Notes under the pieces: generated by a model
Databases searched by the model: none
What the model was told of the DNA's origin: nothing
What the model saw: the letters and a program-made list of their open reading frames with translations, nothing else
Program-made: the position numbers and the translations under genes
Shown here: piece after piece, positions 9,801 through 16,972 of the stretch
How positions within the stretch are numbered: position 1 is the first letter of the stretch
How the letters are laid out: each line of letters opens with the position of its first letter
Assembly: GCA_019113845.1 (NCBI GenBank)
Contig: DXGQ01000043.1
Coordinates: forward strand, 1 to 64,000
Direction: 5' to 3'
DNA: 64,000 bases
Origin: Candidatus Anaerobutyricum avicola
GTDB lineage: Bacteria; Bacillota; Clostridia; Lachnospirales; Lachnospiraceae

Positions 9801-11064
9801 CAAAGTCCTGCAGCCAGATAATCTGCTCTTTGATGTTTGTCAGTGTTTCTTTAAACTTTTCGTATTTCTCATGATTTCCCGTCACATAACTGATAAAGAG
9901 ACCAATTGGCGCTCCCTCATCGTCGTACGTAATGCCCGAATATTCTATGGAGATGTCACAGGCCAGCTGCATAGTCTGGAGTAACATCTCAAAGGATGCA
10001 TTGTAACGTTTTGCGTTTTCTTCTGTCTTATTAGATGTGTAGGCTTTTTCGTAAGACTTTACCACTTCCCTCAGTTCATTTTCAAAGTCGTACAGTGCGC
10101 ACATCTCATAGAAAGTCTCCACTTCCTTATCACCGGAAAGGAAAAGTCCTCCCACCCATTTTCCGGCTGCCTGACCGGCAGAAACTGCCAGACCATAGAC
10201 GTTCATCTTTTCTGTCACTTCTGACCATACAGTTTCCAACGCATAATCTGTCAATTCTTTTATTGTCGCATCTCCTGCCAGAATCACAGACATTTGCTCT
10301 GGTGTTATAGTTCCTCTACAGATAGCTGCCATTTCTTCACAAGCTAACTGCATAGCTATATCATCCGTATTAGCTGCAATTTTTTCCAGAACTTCCGCAT
10401 TTTCCACAGACAAACGGCTGATAACTTCAATCTTAGCCAACTTATAAATGACATCTTCCACCGTAGAAGCATAATCTAATATTTGTGTCAGATCTCCAAT
10501 CCCTTTTACCGCATTACTCAGTTCTTCACAGGAATCAAAAATCTCAAGAAATGCTTCTCTGTCCTCGACAGTGAAATCTTCGATGTTTGCATCTCGATAT
10601 TCTTTTAAATCTGCTCCTACAAAACTGCTGATTTTTTTCAGAGTAGAAGCCTCAATAGATTTCACACTATTTGATAATGTTTTGCTTACATTAGTCGCCT
10701 CATATCCTGTATACAGGATATCGTACAGGAAGGATTCATAATATCCCACTTTCCTTCTGCTGTACTCATTTACATCTGTAATCTCGAAAGTAGCCAACTG
10801 CCATGCAATGAGCAATGCATTATAGGTCGCACTTTCTCTGTTTTTCTCCACCTGGGTTCTATATGGAAGAGTAAATTCATCAGACATATAGTATTCATAC
10901 GGAGAATAGTCAATATAATAATTTGCTTTATACATTTCATAGGTCATGTCTTCTTCTGCTGCTCGAACTGGGTGTACTATTCCACTGATGATAGCTATCA
11001 TCCCAAACACAATAGCTAGAGTAATTGATATTCGTTTTTTACTTTTTAAAATTATTCTTCTCAT
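6853..11064 (-). CDS. Large repetitive surface protein with Ig-like and BspA-type LRR domains
   Basis: A 1403-residue secreted protein. The signal peptide ends near VRAAEE (about 36). A helical region covers about 40-440. Two full copies and one partial copy of a 204-residue beta-rich unit (GDYYIAGSREMGDDGEEDV and following) span about 520-1040. A BIG2-type Ig fold lies at about 1070-1155 (VTGVRITPNSLQLLAGEKQQ). An acidic Pro/Asp linker leads to a lysine-rich LRR_5 domain (about 1260-1403). The ATG at 11064 is preferred because AAAGGAGA lies 6 bases before it; an upstream TTG would sit in front of that site. No LPXTG motif is present, so the basic LRR tail may hold it to the wall. Confidence 0.85.
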   Translation of the reverse strand: MRRIILKSKKRISITLAIVFGMIAIISGIVHPVRAAEEDMTYEMYKANYYIDYSPYEYYMSDEFTLPYRTQVEKNRESATYNALLIAWQLATFEITDVNEYSRRKVGYYESFLYDILYTGYEATNVSKTLSNSVKSIEASTLKKISSFVGADLKEYRDANIEDFTVEDREAFLEIFDSCEELSNAVKGIGDLTQILDYASTVEDVIYKLAKIEVISRLSVENAEVLEKIAANTDDIAMQLACEEMAAICRGTITPEQMSVILAGDATIKELTDYALETVWSEVTEKMNVYGLAVSAGQAAGKWVGGLFLSGDKEVETFYEMCALYDFENELREVVKSYEKAYTSNKTEENAKRYNASFEMLLQTMQLACDISIEYSGITYDDEGAPIGLFISYVTGNHEKYEKFKETLTNIKEQIIWLQDFANKDVYALYCDEYCADAVEVLDMQPEPNDVTATEVEITLDDLQQNVFSSSDVHITSDYTLTEDMETYCNLYIEEGKVDLNGHKLTVQGDVLQSGGMLYVNGGEMDVVGDYYIAGSREMGDDGEEDVTSTSVSDDAYLEMVKDADIVRVGGDFLTYSYENHSDYLTAGTLYVGGNFTQRYRSNNMSAENFNATEDHKVVFNGTGKQKITFERTSSGFATVEFQNPNIEIASAIRGFELGQDINLTISADEFGIDGTWKLNGHSLGSGAINTGDQFTFTEGIWDFGGSTVQIKNDLLQSGGTIYLNGGKMNVPGDYYIAGSREMGDDGEEDVTSTSVSDNAYLEMVKDADIVRVGGDFLTYSYENHSDYLTAGTLYVGGNFTQRYRSNNMSAENFNATEGHKVVFNGTGKQKITFERTSSGFATVEFQNPNIEIASAIRGFELGQDINLTISADEFGIDGTWKLKGHSLGSGAINTGDQFTFTEGIWDFGGSTVQIKNNLLQTGGTIYLNGGKLNVPGDYYIAGSRSIGDDGEEDVTQTSSSKDAYLEMVKDADEVRVGGDFLTYSYENHSDYLTAGTMYIGGDFTQKSGSSYNFAASGTHTVVLNSESKQNVVFESDSSHFNNLKLTKDRNNYTFNPENCWNKLISDQISEEPVVTGVRITPNSLQLLAGEKQQLTAVVEGTNHPSQEVTWILSGNNSAQTTVDSNGVLSIARDETAATVIVTAQSVEDNKKTASLTVIIRQPEEDDTGTTEDDPSKPSDDVEQPVSPDDTEQPAPSDDTEQPEENNPSVKPGETIEDNKDSQESVKPGESDSSDLPASGTTITDEETNADYQVVEQGKTVVYKKVLNVNVVNVTIPSVVNINGITYNVTNIANNAFSKCKKIKKIIISNNITVIGNGAFNKCTSLKRIVIPAKVTSIGKNAFSGCKNLKNIIIKSKKLKKIGKNAFKGINKTAKIKVPKNKLKAYKKLFKKAKLAKSIKVTK
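8280..9503 (-). repeat. Tandem 612-bp coding repeat inside the large surface-protein gene
   Basis: Units 8280-8891 and 8892-9503 are nearly identical over long stretches; for example, 8330-8660 matches 8942-9272 with only a few changes. A diverged partial third unit lies at about 7960-8279. The length is a multiple of three, so gain or loss of a unit keeps the frame and changes only the stalk length. Confidence 0.85.
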
Positions 11065-11116
11065 ATAGTTCTCCTTTGTCAAAAATAATCACATGTCGTT
11101 ATCTTACCTATTCAAA

Positions 11117-13504
11117 TTATTTTTTTAATTTTACTTTTTTCACGGGGCTAAACTTACTATAAACGATATGTCCATCCATGGAAATTATTGCTCTTACTTT
11201 TACCTTATATCTCACACCTCTCTTCATTTTTTTTATTTTGAAGGAATATCCTGAAATCATATATTTTTTCCATTTTCCTTTTCCTTTTATTCTCAATTCA
11301 TATTTCGTCACTCCTGGTATTTTGGAATATTTGATAACAATATTTTTCTTTTTGTTTTTTATTTTTACTGTTGGTATTTTTAATTTCAGCTTAGGTAATG
11401 TCTCTTGTTTTGTTATGACCTTTCCACATTTCTGACAGTGACTGCCCTCTGTCTTTCCCTCATCGAAATATGTTGCCGGAACCGCCTGATCAAAAACAAT
11501 AACATGTTCTGTCGCTTTTATTGATTGTTTTTCTACATATCCGCACACCGAACATGTTCTTGTCTTCATCCCAGCAGCCGAACAAGTAGCTTCCTGTGAC
11601 ACTGTCCACGCACCCATCTTATGTTCTGCGATTGGGATAACCTGTTTCTCCATCTGACCACAGTTAGAACAGACTCGAGTTTTTACACCTGTTGTCGAAC
11701 ACGTTGCCTCTCTTTGTATTTTCCACGAATCCATATTATGAGAGGTCATCGGTATCGTCTCCCTCTCTATATATCCACATTCAGAACATGTTCTTGTCTT
11801 CACTCCCGTTGATATGCAGGTTGCATTTTCCGTGATACTCCATTGGTTCATATTATGTTCATTCATCGCAATCACCTGTGTTTCTTCTTTGCCACACGCT
11901 GAACATGTTCTTGTTTTCATTCCCGTTGATGTGCAGGTTGCTTCTTTTTCTGTAATCCACGCACTGTAACTATGTGCTTTTTTTGCAATAGTTTGTGTTT
12001 CCGTTTTTCCACAGTAGGAACAAGTACGCTTTTGACTACCTGTAGATGTACAAGTCGGTGATTTTATGATTGTCCAGGAACTAAATCGATGTGATGTCTC
12101 TATTGAAGAAAAAACTCTTTCTTTAGAACCATTAAGGCTCCCTGAAACCTCCGCAACTACCTTATAATCTCCTACTGTATTTGGGGTAAAACTGATCCAG
12201 ACACTATCATTATTTTTGTACGTTTGCGACTTCACAAGTACACCATTCGGATTATATACTTTTACTGCGACGGTATATCCATTTCCCTGTATATATCGAG
12301 TCGTGACTGAGTTCAGATTTTGTTCTGTATATTTATCCCTTATGTGATAGCTGCAATACGTTGTTTGTCCTGCCTTTATCGTATCTACTTTATTTGACTC
12401 ATCACCTTCCCAGGCCCAGACACCAATTTGTGGACCAACATCAGCCCAAACATCAAAAGAAACAGAACAAGAAATCTCCACATCTCCAGTAATAGTAACC
12501 GTACCCGTATACGTATCTTCTTCTGAACAAATTGTAGAAATCCAATTATTGTCACTGTTATTATAAGTATGTTCAAAAACTGTACCGTCAGAATTTCTTA
12601 TGGTTTCTGTAGCCTGATAATTCATATTACTGGTTTCATTTGCCTTCTGACCTGTTGCTTCATCAATCAATTCATAACAAATATAATATCTCTGACCTTT
12701 TACAAATTTTGAAGGAACCGTTCCCATCCCGGTATCTGACACCCAAACATGCAAATAGTAACTTTTTGAATCTTGTTCAATTTTTGTAAGATATGTCATA
12801 GAACAATATCCGCTGTATCCGTTCCATTCTACATGAGCCCAACTTCCATCTGCTCTGCTTACATATACAGTACTGCCTTTCGGTATAGATGCCACTACCG
12901 CATATCCTGTCCCATGACCACTCCTCATGGTAAGCGGAAGGCTATTCGTCGAAACATAATAATCCCCGGCATAATCTGTAGAACAATTACACACGTCAGA
13001 TACAACATATCTCAGAACCCCGTTCCATGGATGGTCATAATACCCGGATACAGATACTTCTGTTCCATTCTGATCTCCTGTTTGAGGAAATCCTCTATTA
13101 GAATGAGCACCAACGTTTTGCCCATTACCCAAATAAATTTCCGTATGCTCTGCCTCATTCAATAAGATATCTCCACGCTGCAAATTTGATATACTTCCAA
13201 TTTGATTCCATGGAATCCATTGGAAACCATGTTGAGTAAACTGGCTTCGCATATTTCCCGTATATGTAGCAGTACCAGTGTCTACTCCTGCATTTCTAAA
13301 TGCAGAAATCACAAAAGAAGAACAGTCATAATCCGGTCCCCATCGACTGGACTGGCTATATCCATGCGAATTATCATTTGCTATTGCAATTGCCCAGGAA
13401 ATGGCACTTTCCACCACAGCTGACGAAGCGCTCACGGACGATGGAATTGATACCGAAGAAAATATTATTAACAACGATAACAATATTGAAAATATTTTTT
13501 TCAT
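11117..13504 (-). CDS. Secreted CHAP/NlpC-like hydrolase with SH3, Ig-like and Cys-repeat domains
   Basis: A 795-residue exported protein, first gene of the surface operon. After the signal peptide (about 1-27) comes a cysteine peptidase/amidase-like domain (about 30-170): DCSSFVISAFRNAG holds the likely catalytic Cys and HTEIYLGNG the likely His. A bacterial SH3 domain (about 180-240) and Ig-like segments (250-470) follow. About six 38-residue repeats of the form EATCxxxGxKTRTCSxCG span 470-705, and an FnIII-like domain with a basic tail ends the protein. The product probably cuts peptidoglycan at the surface. MKKIF is preferred as the start (GAGGG 8 bases upstream); an ATG three codons earlier is possible. 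Confidence 0.82.
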   Translation of the reverse strand: MKKIFSILLSLLIIFSSVSIPSSVSASSAVVESAISWAIAIANDNSHGYSQSSRWGPDYDCSSFVISAFRNAGVDTGTATYTGNMRSQFTQHGFQWIPWNQIGSISNLQRGDILLNEAEHTEIYLGNGQNVGAHSNRGFPQTGDQNGTEVSVSGYYDHPWNGVLRYVVSDVCNCSTDYAGDYYVSTNSLPLTMRSGHGTGYAVVASIPKGSTVYVSRADGSWAHVEWNGYSGYCSMTYLTKIEQDSKSYYLHVWVSDTGMGTVPSKFVKGQRYYICYELIDEATGQKANETSNMNYQATETIRNSDGTVFEHTYNNSDNNWISTICSEEDTYTGTVTITGDVEISCSVSFDVWADVGPQIGVWAWEGDESNKVDTIKAGQTTYCSYHIRDKYTEQNLNSVTTRYIQGNGYTVAVKVYNPNGVLVKSQTYKNNDSVWISFTPNTVGDYKVVAEVSGSLNGSKERVFSSIETSHRFSSWTIIKSPTCTSTGSQKRTCSYCGKTETQTIAKKAHSYSAWITEKEATCTSTGMKTRTCSACGKEETQVIAMNEHNMNQWSITENATCISTGVKTRTCSECGYIERETIPMTSHNMDSWKIQREATCSTTGVKTRVCSNCGQMEKQVIPIAEHKMGAWTVSQEATCSAAGMKTRTCSVCGYVEKQSIKATEHVIVFDQAVPATYFDEGKTEGSHCQKCGKVITKQETLPKLKLKIPTVKIKNKKKNIVIKYSKIPGVTKYELRIKGKGKWKKYMISGYSFKIKKMKRGVRYKVKVRAIISMDGHIVYSKFSPVKKVKLKK

Positions 13505-13629
13505 CTCATTCACCCTCTTACTCTAATTTCATTCCTATTAATCCACAACTTATAAGTTTTTATGATTCTTCCTTCATCTTCCCTCTCCCCTCATATTTTT
13601 TATCGGCGCAAATATTGCACCAGTTATAT

Positions 13630-13657
13630 TTTATAACTTTTCGTTACAAGATTGCAA
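13630..13657 (-). promoter_or_regulatory. Likely promoter of the surface-protein operon
   Basis: On the minus strand there is TTGCAA (13657-13652), a 16-base spacer and TATAAA (13635-13630), about 120 bases upstream of the hydrolase start. The region around it is very AT-rich. No operator-like repeat stands out. Confidence 0.5.
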
Positions 13658-13784
13658 CATATTGTACAAAAGATGCACGTTTTTTGTAATATAACGCAAT
13701 CTTCTTATTATTTTTCCATAATATTTCATCTGTTTACAGGAGCTTATCGCAAAGTATTGAACAAAGAACAATGTAAAAAAAGCA

Positions 13785-13849
13785 AAAAAATAAGCAGGCT
13801 GACAATCCTCAACTTATTACCGTCGTCATTGCCTGCCTGCTTATTTTTT
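13785..13849 (-). terminator. Terminator after the 52-residue gene
   Basis: A perfect 15-base stem (AAAAAATAAGCAGGC at 13785-13799 with its complement at 13835-13849) encloses a 35-base loop. It overlaps the stop codon of the small minus-strand gene. The A and T runs on both sides allow it to work in either direction. Confidence 0.7.
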
Positions 13850-14006
13850 ATTCCTGCTCTTTGGCCATCGCGATTTTATCGAGCAGTTCCACAATTTCTT
13901 CTTTTGTATACTCTTCTTTTTCTCCATTGGCGATAATCAAGCGCAGCTGATATAAAGTGGACATCTTTACTATCTGCATCTCTTTTTCTGTCATTATATC
14001 GCTCAT
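13848..14006 (-). CDS. Small acidic helical protein, unknown function
   Basis: A 52-residue frame, MSDIMTEKEMQIVKM to DKIAMAKEQE. It is highly charged, predicted mostly helical, and has no membrane segment. Support for a real gene: a strong ribosome site (AAAGGGGGAG) sits just before the ATG and a long terminator hairpin touches the stop. It lies between the surface operon and the plus-strand kinase genes and is transcribed alone. I do not recognise the family. A small regulator that binds another protein is one possibility. Confidence 0.65.
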   Translation of the reverse strand: MSDIMTEKEMQIVKMSTLYQLRLIIANGEKEEYTKEEIVELLDKIAMAKEQE

Positions 14007-14289
14007 TTCTCCCCCTTTCCCCGGATATTATCTTTTTTCAAGATAATTCAATTATATACGAAACCCGGAATGTTTTTAAGTTTTTTACATTTTTTCTTTG
14101 TTTTTACTTCACGTGTTTTTGTATGTATCTATACTATAACACAACTTTCCCGTTCACCGTACAGATTTTTCTTTTATTTTTTCCGTATTTTCTCCCCAAT
14201 TTTATATTTTTCCGTTCCCCTTTTGTATTTTATCTTTTATAATAGATGAAGCAACTTTTTGACGTATCTGCAAAGGGAGGGGAGATTCC

Positions 14290-15171
14290 ATGGCATCAGC
14301 TTTTGATCTGAGTACAGAGCAGGCGTACACGCTCACGTATCTGCTGGCGCATTTTTGTTTCTGCCTGTCTTTTCTGTTTTTCTTCAGCCGGACGCTTCCG
14401 CCCCGCCGGTTCGTAAAGACGCCGTTTCTCTGCAGTCTTCCGTTCGCCGGGGGGATCGTTCTGTATACTTTTGTTACCGGGGATGCGCGGTCGGCGTCTT
14501 TTCAGTTCATTTTTTACTGGGCGTTTGCCGCGGCGGATCTTCTTCTCTACCGGGAGAGGTTCTGGAAGCGTCTGGGTAATTTCTTTTTTATTGTCATCTG
14601 TCTGGGGATTGTCGAGTTTGCGTCGTCTCTGGTATATTATGTGATCGTCTTTCTGTCGGGATTTCGGGATTTTGGCGCCTTTGACCCTGTGGTTCCGGAG
14701 GATACACCGGGGGATCTGCTGATATTTATCAGTTTTATGAGTATCGCGCAGTTTCTTGTCCTGCCGCTGTGTATATATCTCTGGAGGCATTCGGTGCAGC
14801 ACATCCATCTGAAAACACTGATTCAGCTTGTTCTGGCTGCCTCGCTGTCCGGCAGCGGAATCCTCTATGTTTTTCCGGAATGGATAGGGCCGATGGGATG
14901 GATTTTTGTTTTTATCGGCACATTTCTTTCTGTCGTACTGTTTTTTTACGGCATCCGGCAGATGCGGCTGCGGTTCCATGTCCGTAAAAAAGAAAAAGAA
15001 ATGCTTCGGGAGAATATGGCGCATTATCATGCGGTCTGGGAGAAGAATCTCTCTCTTCGTCGGCAGAATCATGATGTGGCGGGGCATTTGCAGGCGATCT
15101 CCTATCTTTTGAAAGAGGAGAAGACAGAAGAAGCAAAGAAATATATTCATGACCTGTTAAAGATGATGTAG
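14290..15171 (+). CDS. Membrane histidine-kinase half: sensor plus His-containing dimerisation helix, no ATPase domain
   Basis: A 293-residue protein with about six or seven membrane segments (to about 220) and a short cytoplasmic tail. The tail carries a SpoOB/CitA-type dimerisation helix, RRQNHDVAGHLQ, with His261 as the predicted phospho-acceptor, then SYLLKEEKTEEAKKYI. The protein stops right there; AgrC-like kinases continue with about 130 residues of HATPase. Only 73 bases separate it from the next gene, and no ATPase remnant is seen in them. The next gene supplies an ATPase domain but lacks the His. The ribosome site is AAGGGAGGGGAG, and TATAAT lies at 14238-14243. Confidence 0.82.
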   Translation: MASAFDLSTEQAYTLTYLLAHFCFCLSFLFFFSRTLPPRRFVKTPFLCSLPFAGGIVLYTFVTGDARSASFQFIFYWAFAAADLLLYRERFWKRLGNFFFIVICLGIVEFASSLVYYVIVFLSGFRDFGAFDPVVPEDTPGDLLIFISFMSIAQFLVLPLCIYLWRHSVQHIHLKTLIQLVLAASLSGSGILYVFPEWIGPMGWIFVFIGTFLSVVLFFYGIRQMRLRFHVRKKEKEMLRENMAHYHAVWEKNLSLRRQNHDVAGHLQAISYLLKEEKTEEAKKYIHDLLKMM

Positions 15172-15244
15172 AAGTACGGAATGCAACGACGCTGTCCGGC
15201 CGCTTTACCGAATCATACGGAAAACAGAGAGAGGGAGAACACTT

Positions 15245-16105
15245 ATGAATCGAAAAAGAAAGAACTGGAAACCGCGGTTTCTGCCGCTTTTACATATCGG
15301 TAATCTTCTGGCAGCGCTGCTCCTGACGGTTCCTCTGTTTCTGTTTTCTTATTATCTTTATGCGCATCGGTCACAGATTTCCATTATATTTTTCTTCCTC
15401 GTTTACTCGGGCATCATACTGTGTATTATCGCGTTTATCTGTCTCTCCCTGCGGGAGTTTGGCGAGAAGATCGATCTGGAATATCTGGAAATGCAGAGAC
15501 GGACGGCGGTCCGTCAGGAAGAGAGCCTGCTTCATTCGCAGGAAGCCATGGAGCGGCAGATGCGGGAAGTGAAAACATATCTCGGAAAAATGGAGCATTT
15601 GCTGGAAGAGGAGAAACTGGAGGACGCCCGTCTGCTCTGCGGCGATTTTTCTTCGTCTTTTCAGGCAACCCGATACCGACATTACTGTGAGAATGATGTG
15701 CTGGATGTGATCTTACACGGTAAGGAAATGGAATGTACAGATCTGGGCATCACATTTTCCTGTCAGGTACTGTTCCCGAAGAAGGTACAGATTGCGACGC
15801 CTGTTTTTATCAGTCTCTTTTTTAACCTGCTCAATAACGGGATCGAGGGCTGTGCCTCTTCCGGGAATCCCGCGCCGTTTTTGCGGCTGTCCATTGACTA
15901 TAAAGGAGATTTTCTGCTGGTTCATATGGAGAATTCCAAAAATCCGGATACGGTGTTTACGCACACGACGACAAAGGCGGATCATTTCTGTCATGGTCTC
16001 GGTCTGTCCATTATGGAAGATATTGTCCGAAAAAGAGATGGCAGCTGTTCCTGGAGGGACCTGGGCGATACCTTTGTTTCCGACCTGATGCTGCGCTATC
16101 TGTAG
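15245..16105 (+). CDS. Membrane histidine-kinase half: ATPase domain without the phospho-acceptor His
   Basis: A 286-residue protein with two membrane segments (about 15-70), a coiled linker and a GHKL ATPase domain at about 140-286. The N-box is FNLLNNGIEGC and the G-box HGLGLSIMEDIV. Its dimerisation segment, ERQMREVKTYLGKMEHLLEEEK, aligns residue by residue with that of the preceding protein, but Arg107 stands where that protein has the acceptor His261. By family knowledge it cannot phosphorylate itself at that position. The two proteins could form a working heterodimer, one giving ATPase activity and the other the His. They probably arose by duplication. Confidence 0.82.
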   Translation: MNRKRKNWKPRFLPLLHIGNLLAALLLTVPLFLFSYYLYAHRSQISIIFFFLVYSGIILCIIAFICLSLREFGEKIDLEYLEMQRRTAVRQEESLLHSQEAMERQMREVKTYLGKMEHLLEEEKLEDARLLCGDFSSSFQATRYRHYCENDVLDVILHGKEMECTDLGITFSCQVLFPKKVQIATPVFISLFFNLLNNGIEGCASSGNPAPFLRLSIDYKGDFLLVHMENSKNPDTVFTHTTTKADHFCHGLGLSIMEDIVRKRDGSCSWRDLGDTFVSDLMLRYL

Positions 16106-16146
16106 AAAATTCAGAAAAATATTCCTGTATTTTTTCATTTCCTAAT

Positions 16147-16166
16147 TACAGAAAATCCTGTATAAT
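16147..16166 (+). promoter_or_regulatory. Possible internal promoter with a short palindrome before the response regulator
   Basis: TACAG-N6-CTGTA (16147-16162) overlaps a TATAAT box (16161-16166), 56 bases before the regulator start. No good -35 hexamer is visible, which would fit an activator-dependent promoter. LytTR proteins often regulate their own genes, but this palindrome is not a clear LytTR consensus. Confidence 0.35.
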
Positions 16167-16221
16167 AAGAAATATTATTATTACTTTCAAAAAAATGTAA
16201 TGACAGAAGGGAGGCTTTCTC

Positions 16222-16941
16222 ATGCTGAGGATCGCTGTCTGTGAGGATCATCCCATCACCGCAGAAGAAATATGTCAGAAAATCAAACAGTACAGTCCCA
16301 TGGATGCGCAGATACTTTCGTTCTCTGATGCCGACGCTATTCTGTCCGCCATCCGGGAATATACCTTTATTCCCCATATCGTGTTCATGGACATTGAACT
16401 GCAGACGGCATCGAGCATTCAGACTGCCAAGAATATCACCAGTCTGCTGCCGGACTGTCAGATCATTTATCTCACAAACTACATGGATTATGCATCACAG
16501 GTATACGAGACCTCTCATATCTTTTTTATTTTAAAGAAGGAAATGGACGTCTGGATGCCAAAGGCGCTGCAGAAAGCGATCCGCTGTCTGGATGCACTGG
16601 ATCACTTCTATCTGACGATCCCGTCCGCAAAGCATCCGGCGAGGATTCCGCAGAAGGATATCCTGTACATGGAGAGGGTTCTCCGCAACACGGAGATCCA
16701 CACGTTACATCTCACCTTCAAGTCTCCGGATAAGCTGCAGGAACTGAAGGGTCATCTTGAGAGCTGGTTTTCTTTCTCTCACCGCAGCTTTCTGGTCAAC
16801 TGCCGGCATATCGTCACCATGAACAGGCAAAGCTGTATCCTGTCAAATGGTGCGGAGATTCCCGTCAGCCGGACCTATTATAAAGATCTGCAGAAGAACT
16901 TCATGCGATGCATGTGGGAGGAGACTGACGCCGAACCGTAG
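16222..16941 (+). CDS. LytTR-family response regulator (AgrA/LytR type)
   Basis: A 239-residue response regulator. The receiver domain (about 1-120) has acidic ED at residues 8-9 (CEDH), phospho-acceptor Asp57 in IVFMDIELQ and a Thr-containing IIYLTNYMD. A LytTR DNA-binding domain follows (about 130-232; DILYMERV, SFLVNCRHIVTMNRQS, IPVSRTYYKDLQ). It follows the two kinase halves and is their likely partner. Its targets are unknown; AgrA/LytR proteins often control surface or secreted products, and the surface operon lies next door. Confidence 0.92.
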   Translation: MLRIAVCEDHPITAEEICQKIKQYSPMDAQILSFSDADAILSAIREYTFIPHIVFMDIELQTASSIQTAKNITSLLPDCQIIYLTNYMDYASQVYETSHIFFILKKEMDVWMPKALQKAIRCLDALDHFYLTIPSAKHPARIPQKDILYMERVLRNTEIHTLHLTFKSPDKLQELKGHLESWFSFSHRSFLVNCRHIVTMNRQSCILSNGAEIPVSRTYYKDLQKNFMRCMWEETDAEP

Positions 16942-16972
16942 GCTCGGCTGTCGTCTGTCCTGTTCCTGTCTT

